From positions 1 to 50,782 of the forward strand of contig JAEWFX010000021.1 of NCBI GenBank assembly GCA_023388605.1: a DNA stretch of 50,782 nt, written 5' to 3'. This DNA is from Bacillota bacterium. Lineage in GTDB: Bacteria; Bacillota; Clostridia; Saccharofermentanales; DTU023. Numbering within the stretch: position 1 is the stretch's first letter; every line of letters starts with the position of its first letter. Below are positions 50,727 through 50,782 of the stretch, piece by piece. The notes below the pieces were generated by a model that was not told the DNA's origin, did no database searches, and worked only from the letters and a program-made list of their open reading frames with translations. Position numbers and translations under genes: made by a program.

Positions 50727-50782
50727 TTATTTTTGTTTTTGTGCCTGAAAATCAATTAAGTCTGCATAGACTGGAGTACCTA
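50727..50782 (-). CDS. 3' end of an unidentified gene
   Basis: In one minus-strand frame the last 17 codons before a TAA read GTPVYADLIDFQAQKQK, and a strong terminator follows. That position fits a gene end, but too little is present to name it. Confidence 0.4.
   Translation of the reverse strand, partial: GTPVYADLIDFQAQKQK

Noticed and set aside
50505..50782. Integrated element at the tRNA-Arg gene
   Set aside because: No integrase, no direct repeat of the tRNA 3' end and no change in gene character are visible near the tRNA.

Overview
The window is a low- to mid-GC chromosomal segment of a Gram-positive bacterium, most likely a member of the Clostridia. The evidence is strong Shine-Dalgarno sites, TTGACA/TATAAT and extended -10 (TGnTATAAT) promoters, the Firmicute order cysS-mrnC-rlmB-(sigH), a SAM-I riboswitch before metK, a YhaO/YhaN pair, VanW and YitT proteins, and a Tad pilus locus of the Gram-positive kind with no secretin. 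Species cannot be named from the sequence alone. Coding density is very high: no gap exceeds 300 bases. I saw no insertion sequence, prophage, CRISPR array or rRNA.

Layout. 1-5858 (minus): a partial sigH-like gene, rlmB, mrnC and cysS, preceded by a compact structured RNA that I read as a candidate 6S RNA; then an SPT-like alpha-oxoamine synthase and an aminopeptidase P. 5949-7791: a small basic protein converging on murC. 7892-12825 (plus): modABC, a fused MoeA-like/MogA protein with a Cys/His-rich linker, and an AlkD-like protein. 12822-17588 (minus): an IspD/TarI-type cytidylyltransferase and a sucrose module (scrB, scrA, scrR) with a clear LacI-type operator. 17699-20909 (plus): mnmA, a YitT protein and ispE. 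20882-23266 (minus): a CtpE-like P-type ATPase. 23375-25315 (plus): thrS. 25389-33596 (minus): a small unknown protein, a DMT transporter, malQ, a PAP2/YwaF membrane pair and yhaN/yhaO.

33696-36311 (plus) is an unusual four-domain protein: HTH, LicC-like nucleotidyltransferase, LicA-like choline kinase, and a second LicC-like nucleotidyltransferase. On the minus strand, 36253-42075 forms one tight gene string behind a SAM-I riboswitch: metK, comFC, a HAD phosphatase, a DegT aminotransferase, a sugar-phosphate transferase and a flippase. This places competence-type and surface-glycan genes downstream of a SAM sensor. 42361-47322 (plus) is a very compact Tad locus: a degenerate CpaE/TadZ-like protein, TadA, one fused TadB-TadC protein, an Flp pilin and a DUF6382/FHA protein. 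47319-50782 (minus) holds an RlmL/YpsC-type rRNA methyltransferase, a VanW protein with a poly-Thr tail, tRNA-Arg(CCT) and the 3' end of a further gene.

The best candidates for something undescribed are the HTH-LicC-LicA-LicC fusion, which appears to be leaderless, the minimal Tad locus with fused TadBC and degenerate TadZ, the SAM-riboswitch operon reaching into glycan genes, the MoeA-MogA fusion, and the 6S-like RNA.
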